Shown in pieces: positions 1 through 7,638 of a stretch of DNA of 40,351 nt. Made by a program: the position numbers and the translations under genes. Below the pieces are notes generated by a model that had not been told where the DNA came from, made no database searches, and worked only from the letters and a program-made list of their open reading frames with translations. Origin of the DNA: an uncultured Clostridium sp. (GTDB lineage Bacteria; Bacillota_A; Clostridia; TANB77; CAG-508); the NCBI GenBank assembly GCA_930980675.1, contig CAKNIU010000006.1:1-40351 (forward strand), in the 5' to 3' direction. The first letter of the stretch is position 1. Every line of letters starts with the position of its first letter.

Positions 1-37
1 TTCTCGGTAACTAGAAATTACTTTTTCTAAATATATT

Positions 38-781
38 TTAGTTTTTCAATTCACCCCATTGAGCTATAAAAGTAATAGTTTCATTTACAACATATTCCTC
101 TCCTGGTTGATAAAGAATTTCATTATCTGCATCTAAATATCCTGTAAAAGTATATCCATCTCTTTGGGGAGCATTAGCGATTTCTATTGTTTCTCCCGCC
201 TGTTCAAATGTCTGCATTTCTGGTGCATCAACACCTCCATTTGCATCATATGATACTACAATAGCTCCCTCTTGTTTTGTAAAACTTTCTGGTAATCTAT
301 AATATGTAACATCTTTGTATTTTATCCCATTTGTATAATATATGGTTTTTGATTTGGCATTTATAATATATACATTATCACCACTATATTGATTATTTGT
401 ATAATTTTCTTGTTTGTTTCCTTCTCCATATTTTAGACTTATTTGTGAGTTTACATGTGAATTTAGTTCATTAAGACTTATTACATAGTAATATGAATCA
501 TCATTTGGATTTTTTACTGTTTCATCACCTTGCTTCAAATTCAAAAAGCTAAGATCACCAGTATATAATGGACCAATAGTTGATAAGTCTGTTGAATCCA
601 TGTATGTTGTTTCTATTGTTTCTCTTAGCTTATCTATATCTCCTTTAAAGTATGAATATCTTTGTAATTCTTGGACATCTGTTGTATTTACTATTACTGG
701 AACACTTATTAGTATTAATACTACTATTGTTATTATTAATATTATCAAAGTAATTCCTTTTTCATTTTTAATCTTTTGCAT
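38..781 (-). CDS. Prepilin-like secreted protein with C-terminal InlB B-repeat
   Basis: A short charged leader (MQKIKNEK) is followed by GITLIILIITIVVLILI, the class III-type prepilin signal and hydrophobic helix seen on many clostridial pseudopilins; the usual Glu at +5 is missing. The last ~70 residues (starting VVSYDANGG, with RDGYTFTGY and ITFIAQW) are one InlB/Listeria-Bacteroides repeat (flg_new family), a small extracellular beta domain. The middle is unassigned. The first possible ATG (787) touches the Shine-Dalgarno AAGGAAG; the in-frame ATG at 781 has proper spacing and is preferred. Inference: exported and membrane- or pilus-anchored, with the InlB repeat exposed. No pilus assembly genes are in the window, so it may work alone. 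Class is well supported; function is unknown. Confidence 0.75.
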   Translation of the reverse strand: MQKIKNEKGITLIILIITIVVLILISVPVIVNTTDVQELQRYSYFKGDIDKLRETIETTYMDSTDLSTIGPLYTGDLSFLNLKQGDETVKNPNDDSYYYVISLNELNSHVNSQISLKYGEGNKQENYTNNQYSGDNVYIINAKSKTIYYTNGIKYKDVTYYRLPESFTKQEGAIVVSYDANGGVDAPEMQTFEQAGETIEIANAPQRDGYTFTGYLDADNEILYQPGEEYVVNETITFIAQWGELKN

Positions 782-863
782 CTTCATCTTCCTTCACTTT
801 TTTTACTAACTAATTATATACTAATATATTTTTTTAAATTTTTCAAGCATTTTTCGTATTGTT

Positions 864-898
864 ACAAAAAAATAATAACCCTTTTACAGGTTATTATT
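864..898 (-). terminator. Intrinsic terminator of the 912-1301 gene
   Basis: A 10-bp stem, AATAATAACC/GGTTATTATT, with an 8-nt loop is followed on the minus strand by seven T. It lies 14 bp past the stop codon of the small unknown gene. Confidence 0.75.
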
Positions 899-911
899 AA
901 TAAAAAATTAT

Positions 912-1301
912 TTAGTTAGTTCTATCTTCATCACTTGCTCTATCTTGATGAACTTCTAATTTTTCAGATACATCTTTTGGGCTTGCACCTCTAACAGGTT
1001 TAAAAGCTATTTTGCTACCCAATTTTCTTGTATTTTTTCCTGCATTTCCAGTATCTCTTCTTTGAGCTAATTCGTTAACTTCATTTTGTGCCTCCAATAA
1101 TACTTTTTTACTCTTTTCATCTAGTTCATCATTATCAGGTTCTAATTTACCTTTTAGTGCATTTTGTGTATCTTTTAATAAAGCCTGTCCTTCTTGAGAT
1201 TCTGGGTCAAGCCAAGGCACATATTCTCCATCATCTCTTACTTCAAACATGCTAGTCAATGATTTTCCATATTTTTTTATTTTATCTAATATTTTATTCA
1301 T
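912..1301 (-). CDS. Small hydrophilic protein of unknown function
   Basis: 129 residues, strongly charged, with no signal peptide or membrane segment. The N-terminus (MNKILDKIKKYGKSL) is basic and could be amphipathic. The centre is Asp/Glu/Lys-rich and helix-forming, and the C-terminus carries a basic stretch (KNTRKLGSKIAFKPVRG) before a polar tail. I do not recognise the family. It looks like a real gene: it has a clear Shine-Dalgarno (GAGAGGAGT, about 9 nt before ATG), a consensus promoter at 1340-1368 and its own terminator, so it is a single-gene unit. It is divergent from rlmH. Confidence 0.65.
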   Translation of the reverse strand: MNKILDKIKKYGKSLTSMFEVRDDGEYVPWLDPESQEGQALLKDTQNALKGKLEPDNDELDEKSKKVLLEAQNEVNELAQRRDTGNAGKNTRKLGSKIAFKPVRGASPKDVSEKLEVHQDRASDEDRTN

Positions 1302-1339
1302 TTATATTGTGACTCCTCTCTTTCATCACCAATGTAATT

Positions 1340-1368
1340 ATTATACCATATTATGTTAGAAAATGCAA
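1340..1368 (-). promoter_or_regulatory. SigmaA-type promoter of the 912-1301 gene
   Basis: -35 TTGCAT (1368-1363), 17-bp spacer, -10 TATAAT (1345-1340) on the minus strand, about 40 bp before the start codon. Confidence 0.7.
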
Positions 1369-1395
1369 GTGCTTTATGTTACCTTTATTTGTATA

Positions 1396-1424
1396 TTTTC
1401 ACATTTTTTATTATGTGTTATAAT
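1396..1424 (+). promoter_or_regulatory. Possible promoter of rlmH
   Basis: A perfect -10 TATAAT (1419-1424) has only a weak -35 (TTTCAC or TTTTCA, 16-17 bp upstream). It lies about 34 bp before the rlmH start. Confidence 0.4.
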
Positions 1425-1457
1425 AATTTATATTAAATTCGAAAGGATGTTATTATA

Positions 1458-1937
1458 ATGCTTCATATAAACATTATTTGTATAGGCAAACTAAAGGAAC
1501 AATATTTAAAAGATGCTATAAATGAATATAGCAAAAGACTTTCTAGATATTGTAATTTAAATTTTACAGAATTGCCTGATAAAAAGATACCTGATAAAGC
1601 AAATTCTTCACTTGAAACTCAAGTTATAAATGCTGAAAGTGACGATATTCTTTCTCATCTTTCTAATGATGGATATAATATTTGTTTAGACTTAAAAGGC
1701 AAAGAATTATCTTCTCCTGAATTTGCCAAAAAACTACAGGATATTCAACAAATTAATAGTACAATTAATTTTGTTATTGGTGGATCTCTAGGCTTTAATA
1801 ATAAAGTTAGATACAATTGTAAAGAGTCAATTTGTTTTTCAAAAATGACTTTTCCTCATCAATTAATAAGAGTCTTTTTGCTCGAGCAAATATATAGAGC
1901 TTTTAAAATTAATAATAATGAGACTTATCATAAATAG
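1458..1937 (+). CDS. rlmH: 23S rRNA (pseudouridine1915-N3)-methyltransferase RlmH
   Basis: RlmH is a SPOUT-class, SAM-dependent enzyme that methylates N3 of pseudouridine 1915 in helix 69 of 23S rRNA on assembled ribosomes. The 159-residue length is normal. The start (MLHINIICIGKLKEQYLKDAI), the SAM loop INFVIGGSLGF and the C-terminal signature (MTFPHQLIRVFLLEQIYRAF...NNETYHK) are all present. The Shine-Dalgarno AAAGGATG precedes the ATG. It stands alone, divergent from the small gene at 912-1301; the next gene is convergent. The 284 bp after it hold only a weak A/T hairpin near 2003-2022 and the terminator of the next gene. Confidence 0.97.
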   Translation: MLHINIICIGKLKEQYLKDAINEYSKRLSRYCNLNFTELPDKKIPDKANSSLETQVINAESDDILSHLSNDGYNICLDLKGKELSSPEFAKKLQDIQQINSTINFVIGGSLGFNNKVRYNCKESICFSKMTFPHQLIRVFLLEQIYRAFKINNNETYHK

Positions 1938-2103
1938 CAATTAGGCTTTATTAACTGTGTTTTTAAATTGAATTAATATTTTAATTATCTGAAATTATGT
2001 GCATTATTTTATGTGTAATAATTTTTGATATAACTCTTTTTACTGTGTAAAATATTGAAATAAATAGTATTAAATAATATAAATAAATCATTGTTTTTCC
2101 TTT

Positions 2104-2156
2104 ACAACAAAAATACACTTAACATATTAGCATTTTTGCCACAATATGTCAAGTGT
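2104..2156 (-). terminator. Intrinsic terminator of the superoxide dismutase gene
   Basis: The stem pairs ACACTTAACATATT (2115-2128) with AATATGTCAAGTGT (2143-2156), 14 bp with one mismatch. It is followed on the minus strand by a T-rich tail (ATTTTTGTTG), about 65 bp past the stop codon. Confidence 0.7.
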
Positions 2157-2221
2157 TTTATTAAATACCCTCTTTTGATGAAAGCATTAATACAAACAAT
2201 ATTTTTTATTAATCATAAAAT

Positions 2222-2668
2222 CTATTTTATGATTCCACAGGCAATTTTTTCTCCCGAATTTCCAGATGGCTGGCTTGTAAAATCATCTGGCATACTATGA
2301 ATTACTACTGCCTTACCTATTACTTCTTTTAACGTAAATCTGTCTGTTAAAACATTCATATATGCATATCCTTTATTTTCAAATAGTGGTGGTAAATCAC
2401 CTGCATGGTGAGGATGATTGCAGTTTCCTGGGTTATAATGTGCTAGTACATTTGCAAATTCATCATTTTTATTTCCTGTGCACGAACTTCCTTCGTGTAT
2501 GTGAAATCCAAATATTCTTTTATTGCATTTGCCTATTGTTGTTGGTAAATTATATATTTTTGCAGTTATTAGCACACCTTTTCCAGTTTGTCTAAAGATT
2601 ACAATCCCTCTAATTCTAGGATACTTTTTTCCACCTCTTATTTCAGCTCTTGCTATATTTAGTAACAT
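2222..2668 (-). CDS. Cu/Zn superoxide dismutase family protein (SodC-like)
   Basis: Cu/Zn SODs disproportionate superoxide. With the start at 2668 the protein has 148 residues. Ligands are in place: HIH (H56, H58), the bridging H77 in AHYNP, H85 and H88 with D91 in NHPHHAGD, and H124 in VVIHSMPDD. C63 and C144 fit the structural disulphide. The active-site Arg of the GNAGxRxACG motif is Lys here (GNSGEKIACG, K141). There is no signal peptide, so it is probably cytoplasmic unless the upstream 22-residue extension, which looks hydrophobic, is used. I chose 2668 because GGAGGAG stands ideally before that ATG. Cu/Zn SODs are uncommon in strict anaerobes, so either oxygen protection or a non-enzymatic homologue is possible. 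Confidence 0.9.
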   Translation of the reverse strand: MLLNIARAEIRGGKKYPRIRGIVIFRQTGKGVLITAKIYNLPTTIGKCNKRIFGFHIHEGSSCTGNKNDEFANVLAHYNPGNCNHPHHAGDLPPLFENKGYAYMNVLTDRFTLKEVIGKAVVIHSMPDDFTSQPSGNSGEKIACGIIK

Positions 2669-2794
2669 AAAGACTCCTCCTACTATTATTATATGAAGAT
2701 TAAGCTTTGCTGTTACTAGCCAAAAATTAGGCAATGAAAAAACAAGCTAAATATTCGATTTTTATTATATTAGTTTTCAACTTCTTTTAATTAA

Positions 2795-2827
2795 AGGAAA
2801 AGCCTTACTGGAAATACCAGTAAGGCT
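2795..2827 (-). terminator. Terminator of the beta-CASP hydrolase gene
   Basis: A perfect 11-bp stem, AGCCTTACTGG/CCAGTAAGGCT (2801-2811 and 2817-2827), with a 5-nt loop. On the minus strand it is followed by TTTCCTTTAATT, about 47 bp past the stop at 2874. Confidence 0.75.
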
Positions 2828-2873
2828 AGGGTTAGGCGTTTAATTAAAATGTTTGAAATTCTTACTTTTTTGT

Positions 2874-4316
2874 TTACAAATATTTTGTGCTCATTGTTTT
2901 TACGACCCCATAGGCATTTACTCTAAACAAATACCTACTGTCAAAAATTCCTACTGCTTTAGGCTTGACCTCCTTTACAATTCTACTGGCAAGCATATCC
3001 TTGCTTTGTTCCTCTCCGTGAGTTACTAAGACGAGTTTTAGATTGCGGAACTCTGTTAGGAAACGGATAATTTCATCAGCTTTTGCATGTGCCGAAAACT
3101 CGTTGGTATATTCTACCATACCATTTTTTTCCATTACGAGTCCACCAACTTCAACAGTTTCTCCCTCTTTTGCACTTTTAAGTTTTCCACCTAAAGTGTC
3201 TGGAGCAGTATATCCAGTAAAGTGTATCATAGAGTTTTTACGCTTAATATACTCTGGAATATACAACTGAGCAGGTCCATAGTTTCCCATACCAGATGTT
3301 GTAAGGATGATTTTCTTATCTGTGCCATACAAAACTTTATCTCTTGTATTTTTATCTACAAAAGTAAGATTTCGAGGAAGAAAATCGACCATACTTGGCT
3401 TAATATGCAATTTACCATTTGTATACAGACTGGTATAATTAATTGCAAGTTTGCCATCAAGGTAGATTGGAAGGTTGACATCCAGTTCTTTCATATTTTG
3501 TAGTTCTCTGAGTTCATACAAAATCTCTTGAGCCCTACCTAATGAGAATACTGGAGAAACTACAGTTCCATTGTTGTAAAGGCATCTTAGAATGTTTTCT
3601 GCATAGCACTTGTGGATTTCATTAGAATCCATATAACCATAAGTTGACTCTGTAATAACGATAAGGTTTAAATTTTTTACCCATTGTGGCAAATCTACCA
3701 CGTCCAAAAATAGATTTTTGTAATGATAATCTCCCAAGAAAAGCAAGTTAATGTCTTCTTTTTCAGGATAGCTAATTTGAACCAGTATAATTGCCGCTCC
3801 AATAAGGTGTCCATTGCTAAAATAGGTTACTTTTATATGTTCACCTATTTGCTCTGTTTTTTCAAACAAACATACCCGAGACAGATTTAGAGCTTTTTCC
3901 ACATCCGTTTCAGAATAAAGCACTTTTGCATTGTTTCTTTTGGCAATATCCCGAAGGCATTTTTGTGAATCATTTAGTGCCAAAGGTAATAGCACTCTAG
4001 TATCTTCGGACATATAAATGTTTCCTTTGAATCCTCCTTTTGTTAAAAGTGGTAGCCGACCGGTATGGTCTACATGATTGTGAGTAACTAAACAAAAACT
4101 AATATCTTCAGGATTGAAGAAAAGCTTTTGGTTTAGGTCGTCAGCAGTTTTGCCATGAATAAAACTACACTCTTCCTTTCCTTGATGAAGTCCACAGTCA
4201 ACCAGAAACTTAGTTTTTGTATCATTTGGGAATCTTACATTCTCAAGATGACAAGAACCAGTCACGTTTGAGCAGTCTGTGCTAAGGTCTACGTAAAAAT
4301 TTTCTTTTGAGCCCAT
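2874..4316 (-). CDS. MBL-fold / beta-CASP metallo-hydrolase (RNase-like)
   Basis: 480 residues with the metallo-beta-lactamase motif THNHVDHTG (about residues 78-86), a second-shell Asp in FLGDYH, the beta-CASP region (SPVFSLGRAQEILYEL; TTSGMGNYGPAQ) and the C-terminal NEFSAHAKADEI and LVTHGEE motifs. This is the architecture of bacterial and archaeal CPSF-like ribonucleases (YSH1 group), so RNA processing or decay is the likely role; the substrate is unknown. The start at 4316 has AGGAGG at ideal spacing; the longer frame to 4367 lacks one. A sampled 60-bp line has 24 G/C (40%) against 17 (28%) in the following gene, and AGG/CGG-type triplets are frequent, suggesting horizontal acquisition. 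It has its own promoter and terminator. Confidence 0.88.
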   Translation of the reverse strand: MGSKENFYVDLSTDCSNVTGSCHLENVRFPNDTKTKFLVDCGLHQGKEECSFIHGKTADDLNQKLFFNPEDISFCLVTHNHVDHTGRLPLLTKGGFKGNIYMSEDTRVLLPLALNDSQKCLRDIAKRNNAKVLYSETDVEKALNLSRVCLFEKTEQIGEHIKVTYFSNGHLIGAAIILVQISYPEKEDINLLFLGDYHYKNLFLDVVDLPQWVKNLNLIVITESTYGYMDSNEIHKCYAENILRCLYNNGTVVSPVFSLGRAQEILYELRELQNMKELDVNLPIYLDGKLAINYTSLYTNGKLHIKPSMVDFLPRNLTFVDKNTRDKVLYGTDKKIILTTSGMGNYGPAQLYIPEYIKRKNSMIHFTGYTAPDTLGGKLKSAKEGETVEVGGLVMEKNGMVEYTNEFSAHAKADEIIRFLTEFRNLKLVLVTHGEEQSKDMLASRIVKEVKPKAVGIFDSRYLFRVNAYGVVKTMSTKYL

Positions 4317-4367
4317 AGTTTTCCTCCTAGAATGAAGTCTTTCTAGTGCAATTAAAAACATATTCAC

Positions 4368-4420
4368 ATTATATTACAATTTTTCCAAATACACAATGCT
4401 TTTGGGCGAATTTTGTCGAA
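4368..4420 (-). promoter_or_regulatory. Promoter of the beta-CASP gene with two tandem Spo0A-like boxes
   Basis: On the minus strand: -35 TTGTGT (4396-4391), 17 bp, -10 TATAAT (4373-4368). Just upstream, on the plus strand, lie GGGCGAA (4404-4410) and TGTCGAA (4414-4420), exactly 10 bp apart. TGTCGAA matches the Spo0A box; the other differs at one base. Box orientation is opposite to transcription. Regulation by Spo0A is inference. Confidence 0.5.
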
Positions 4421-4423
4421 TTT

Positions 4424-6133
4424 TCAATAAATTGTTTCAATAATTTCTATATTAGGTATTTCATCTACTGGCACTTCTAACGGATTTTTATCAAGAACAA
4501 CAAGCTGTGCCTTTTTACCCTCTTCTATGCTTCCCTTTTTCGTTTCTTCAAAATAACTATATGCTGCATTTATTGTAACGCCTTTTAATGCATCATACAC
4601 AGATATTCTTTCGTCTTCACCTAATATTTTTCCGCTTTTAGTTTGTCTTTTTACTGCACACCAAATTGTTTCTAACATATTAGGCTTTATTATTGGTGAA
4701 TCTTGATGTAATGTAAAAATTATATTATTATCTACTGCTTCTTTTACTGGACTTATTCTACTTGCTCTATTTATTCCAAAGTTTTTTATATGCACATCTC
4801 CCCAGTAATAAACATGAGCCACAAAAAATGATGGTATTGCTCCTATTTCTTTTGCTTTAAGTAAATCTTCTTTTGAAATAAGTTGTGCATGAATTATAAC
4901 TGGTCTTAAATCTTTAATTTTTTTCGCATTGTTATTGTTTAATTTCTTTTCTTGTTGCGCACATTCTTGCATTTGTATGTTTTCTTGTTTTGGATAGCTT
5001 TGCTCATTTTCTTCACATTCTTGTAATGCCTTTATATATTCTTCAGCTGTTGCATCTCCGTTGCAATGAGCTAGTATTTGCAAACCATTTTCTTTTGCAA
5101 ATTTTATATTTCTTACTATGTCATCATATTTCATTGCAGGATAACCTTTGTAATCTTCTTTATTTTCAATGATGTTCTGCTTTTCTGGCTCGTATGGTTC
5201 TTTCATCCATGCTGTTCTTCCTTGTGGCGACCCATCAAGTATCATTTTTATTCCTAGAATTTTAAAATGCTTATTGTATTTTTTGTATGAGCTTGGAAAA
5301 GTATGAGCATATTCTTTAATACTATCATAATCAGGATAACCAACAACGTCTAATTTCAATTTGTTTTGTTTAATTAATTCTTTGTAAATATTTAATAATT
5401 CCTTTGACATATATCCTTCTTGCAAAGTTGTTATGCCATAAGATAAATATTCATCTTGTGCCTTTTCATAAGCCTTAAGTAATTTATCCATACTTGGCAT
5501 AGGCACTTTTTTTAGATAATTTACAAATGCAGTCTCTTCTAAATAACCTGTTAGCTTTCCATCTTTAATTTCTATTTTTCCGCCTTCTAGAGATTTCGTT
5601 GTTTCATTAATTTCTAGTGCTTCTAGTGCATTTTTATTAAACACTCCCATATGTTCTGATTTATGTTTTAGAACTATTGGATTGTCTATTTCTAATGTAT
5701 TTAAAAAGTTTATATCGGGATGCCTCTGTTCTTTTAAAATATTATTATCATAACCATTTGCTATAATCCATTCATCGTCTGCTATGTTATTTTTTGCTTT
5801 ATATTCTAAAATTTTGTTTTTTATTTCTTTGAAAGATGTGCACTCATTTAAGTCTACTTGTAAAAAAGAATTTGCTACTGCTGAAAAATGACTATGTGAG
5901 TCAATAAAACTAGGAAGGATAGTTTTTCCTTCCATATTTATTACTTTTGTATTTTCATCTTTTAATTTTAATATTTCTTCATTTGTTCCTACTTTTTGTA
6001 TTATTCCATTTTCATAGTATAGTGCTTGCTTATATTCTGTTTTTTCTATTTTTCCGCTATTAGGATTTATAGACTTTTCATCATTATTACTCATTGTAAT
6101 TATTCTCGCATTATAAATAACAGTTTTCAACAT
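4424..6133 (-). CDS. Amidohydrolase family protein, YtcJ type
   Basis: A metal-dependent amidohydrolase of the TIM-barrel superfamily (amidohydro_3, COG1574). Visible: the N-terminal beta domain, the metal motif FIDSHSHFSAV (H80 and H82 from the chosen start), ILAHCNGD in the middle, VIIHAQL, and LHQDSPI near the end, plus the closing KKGSIEEGKKAQLVVLDKNPL. Family members hydrolyse amides, formamides or N-acyl groups; the substrate cannot be told from sequence. A Gln/Asn-rich insert (around EENEQSYPKQENIQMQEC) interrupts the barrel. The open frame continues to 6178, but those extra codons (KRSVPIDT) are encoded by a REP-like repeat, so the ATG at 6133 (MLKTVIYNARIITM) is preferred, although its GGAGG is only about 2 nt away. 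569 residues. Confidence 0.85.
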   Translation of the reverse strand: MLKTVIYNARIITMSNNDEKSINPNSGKIEKTEYKQALYYENGIIQKVGTNEEILKLKDENTKVINMEGKTILPSFIDSHSHFSAVANSFLQVDLNECTSFKEIKNKILEYKAKNNIADDEWIIANGYDNNILKEQRHPDINFLNTLEIDNPIVLKHKSEHMGVFNKNALEALEINETTKSLEGGKIEIKDGKLTGYLEETAFVNYLKKVPMPSMDKLLKAYEKAQDEYLSYGITTLQEGYMSKELLNIYKELIKQNKLKLDVVGYPDYDSIKEYAHTFPSSYKKYNKHFKILGIKMILDGSPQGRTAWMKEPYEPEKQNIIENKEDYKGYPAMKYDDIVRNIKFAKENGLQILAHCNGDATAEEYIKALQECEENEQSYPKQENIQMQECAQQEKKLNNNNAKKIKDLRPVIIHAQLISKEDLLKAKEIGAIPSFFVAHVYYWGDVHIKNFGINRASRISPVKEAVDNNIIFTLHQDSPIIKPNMLETIWCAVKRQTKSGKILGEDERISVYDALKGVTINAAYSYFEETKKGSIEEGKKAQLVVLDKNPLEVPVDEIPNIEIIETIY

Positions 6134-6147
6134 TTCCTCCACTTTTG

Positions 6148-6297
6148 TGTCAATAGGAACGCTCCTTTTTGACAGCATTTTTTCTTTTATTATTTCCTAT
6201 TAATGCTTTTATATTACAATATTTTTATAGATGCATTTTCTTTATTGTTTTTGATGTGGTTTTCTTGGTATGTCAAACAGAACCGTCCCTATTGACA
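6148..6297. repeat. Inverted pair of 27-bp REP-like repeats
   Basis: Copy 1 (6148-6174, plus) and copy 2 (6271-6297, minus) both begin TGTCAATAGG, end TTTGACA and match at 23 of 27 positions. The ends of each copy (TGTCAA and TTGACA) are themselves complementary. They face each other across a 96-bp A+T-rich spacer with no gene. The pattern resembles REP/BIME units mobilised by IS200-like tyrosine transposases. No transposase is present here. Confidence 0.75.
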
Positions 6298-6305
6298 TTT
6301 GTATT

Positions 6306-6770
6306 CTACTTTTTATCAGTTGAACCAAATCCACCTGTTCTTACGCTATCTGCACTATCGTTATCTGCTATAAGATATTTTTGGAATATAGCTTGTCCTA
6401 TCCTTTCACCTTTTTCTATTTTTACATCTTCATCTTTGAAATTCCACATAGCGTACATTATATGTCCATCATTATCTGCATTTCCATAATAATCTTTATC
6501 TACTATACCTACACTATTAGCAAGAACTAGACCTTTTTTCTTTGGGTTTGAACTTCTATTATATAAGCAAAGCATTTCGTCATCTTGCATATATGCTTTT
6601 AACCCTGTTGGTATTAATGTTGGTTTTACTCCCGGTTTAAAAGCTGGTATTATTGTATCTTCTGCTGCTTCAACATCATAACCTGCAGCATATTTTGTTG
6701 ACCTTTTTGGTAGATTTATTTTTTTATCTTCCCATCCTTTTGCTATTTCAAATCCTCTTAATTTTTCCAT
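6306..6770 (-). CDS. dut: dUTP diphosphatase (dUTPase)
   Basis: Hydrolyses dUTP to dUMP and pyrophosphate, keeping uracil out of DNA and supplying dUMP for thymidylate synthesis. All five trimeric dUTPase motifs are visible: AAGYDVEAAED (1), NRSSNPKKKGLVLANS (2), GIVDKDYYGN (3), KGERIGQAIFQKYL (4) and RTGGFGSTDKK (5, the C-terminal glycine-rich arm). Motif 2 is divergent from the usual PRSGLAxKxG. 154 residues from the ATG at 6770, which follows AAAGGAG at normal spacing; the frame to 6803 has no ribosome site. The stop lies 9 bp from REP copy 2. Confidence 0.93.
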   Translation of the reverse strand: MEKLRGFEIAKGWEDKKINLPKRSTKYAAGYDVEAAEDTIIPAFKPGVKPTLIPTGLKAYMQDDEMLCLYNRSSNPKKKGLVLANSVGIVDKDYYGNADNDGHIMYAMWNFKDEDVKIEKGERIGQAIFQKYLIADNDSADSVRTGGFGSTDKK

Positions 6771-6812
6771 GTTAATTTCTCCTTTTTTTAAATTTGCAAT
6801 CATTATTCTTAA

Positions 6813-6850
6813 TTTACATTATATGATAATTGCTAATAATATAATGTAAA
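6813..6850. repeat. 12-bp inverted repeat between dut and feoA
   Basis: TTTACATTATAT (6813-6824) and ATATAATGTAAA (6839-6850) are perfect inverted copies around 14 nt, in the 165-bp divergent region. On the plus strand T-rich sequence follows. It could be an operator for either gene. The loop contains GATAAT, a fragment of a Fur site, but there is no full Fur box. Confidence 0.45.
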
Positions 6851-6935
6851 CTTTTTATTATTTTTTCATTCACATTTTAATTCATAATAACTTATATGTC
6901 AATCATAGCATAAAATAAATATATAGAGGTATATT

Positions 6936-7172
6936 ATGTGTACGACGTTAAATAATTTAAAATTGAATGAAAAAGGAATTGTGAAATCTATTTCCTGTAA
7001 TGATAGAATTACCAGAAGATTATATGATTTAGGTTTGCTTGAAAATACTTTAATTTGTCCTATTTTTTCTAGTCCTTTTGGTGACCCTAGAGCGTATGAG
7101 TTTAGAGGAAATATTATTGCTATTAGAAATAATGATGCGAATAATATTGTAGTTGATGTAAAAGATAAATGA
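6936..7172 (+). CDS. feoA: Ferrous iron transport protein A (FeoA)
   Basis: FeoA is a small cytoplasmic SH3-like protein that works with the FeoB ferrous iron permease. 78 residues, the normal size, with the typical order: LNEKGIVKSISCNDRITRRLYDLGL, then a beta-rich half (NTLICPIFSSPFGDPRAYEFRGNIIAIRNNDA) and VVDV at the end. A GAGG-type ribosome site precedes the ATG. feoB begins 1.67 kb downstream on the same strand, separated by a RhuM remnant, an opposed peptidase gene and a structured repeat. Normally the two genes are adjacent, so the operon seems to have been split. Confidence 0.9.
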   Translation: MCTTLNNLKLNEKGIVKSISCNDRITRRLYDLGLLENTLICPIFSSPFGDPRAYEFRGNIIAIRNNDANNIVVDVKDK

Positions 7173-7196
7173 ACTTAGAAAGCGTATAATTATGAC

Positions 7197-7237
7197 GTCA
7201 ATAGCTAAAGACTTAGCTTATAATCTTAGCTATTGAC
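7197..7237. repeat. 12-bp inverted repeat at the edge of the RhuM remnant
   Basis: GTCAATAGCTAA (7197-7208) and TTAGCTATTGAC (7226-7237) are perfect inverted copies around a 17-nt loop. The only in-frame start of the remnant (TTG, 7233) lies inside the right arm, arguing against real translation from there. Confidence 0.6.
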
Positions 7238-7238
7238 T

Positions 7239-7517
7239 GCAAAATATTATTTTTTTACATTTATTCTTTTTGAAGGCGAATTAGAAGAAAATTCAGTATG
7301 TTCCATTTTGGAATATACTGCATCAGATAATAAAAAATATAAAACAAAATATTATAACAAAGAAATATTAAAAGATTCAGGAAAAATTTCACATGAGCAA
7401 GCTATAGAAAAAGCTGAAAAAGAATTTGAAAAATTCAGAGTAAAACAAGATATGCAATATATTTCTAGTATGGACAAAATGTATCAAAGATATTTAGAAG
7501 AAAATAATAATAAATAA
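7239..7517 (+). pseudogene. Remnant of a RhuM family gene with internal deletion
   Basis: The peptide joins two separate parts of RhuM (virulence RhuM family, Fic/DOC-associated) proteins as I remember them. GELEENSVCSILEYTASD and NKKYKTKYYN match the region just after the N-terminal HTH, where intact members go on to ...LDMIISVGYRV. Here it jumps to EILKDSGKISHEQAIEKAEKEFEKF, the C-terminal segment. About 200 residues are therefore missing, in frame, and the HTH upstream is gone. The frame stays open to 7517. No Shine-Dalgarno or good start is visible. It lies between feoA and feoB, presumably as relic of an insertion. The family call rests on recalled motifs, not on a search. Confidence 0.6.
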
Positions 7518-7520
7518 ATA

Positions 7521-7570
7521 AATAAGTTCACAAAGTGAATTTAGTACACTTAGTGAACTTTATTTCTTCC
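7521..7570. terminator. Bidirectional terminator-like hairpin
   Basis: AAGTTCAC...AGTGAACTT with an inner AGTG/CACT pairing forms a long stem. T-rich sequence follows on both strands (TTTATTTCTT on plus; TTATTTATTTATT on minus). It stands between the RhuM remnant and the convergent ygjP-like gene. Confidence 0.6.
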
Positions 7571-7638
7571 ACATCCAATAGTCATAATTTTTTCTACTGA
7601 TAATATCATGGTTTCAAAGAATTATCTCTTCAATAGAC

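Noticed and set aside
2091..2300. Plus-strand reading frame of 69 codons
   Set aside because: It overlaps the SOD terminator and the end of the SOD gene, has no ribosome site and looks like an antisense shadow.
6813..6850. Fur box controlling feoA
   Set aside because: Only a fragment (GATAAT) resembles the Fur consensus; the palindrome arms themselves are different.
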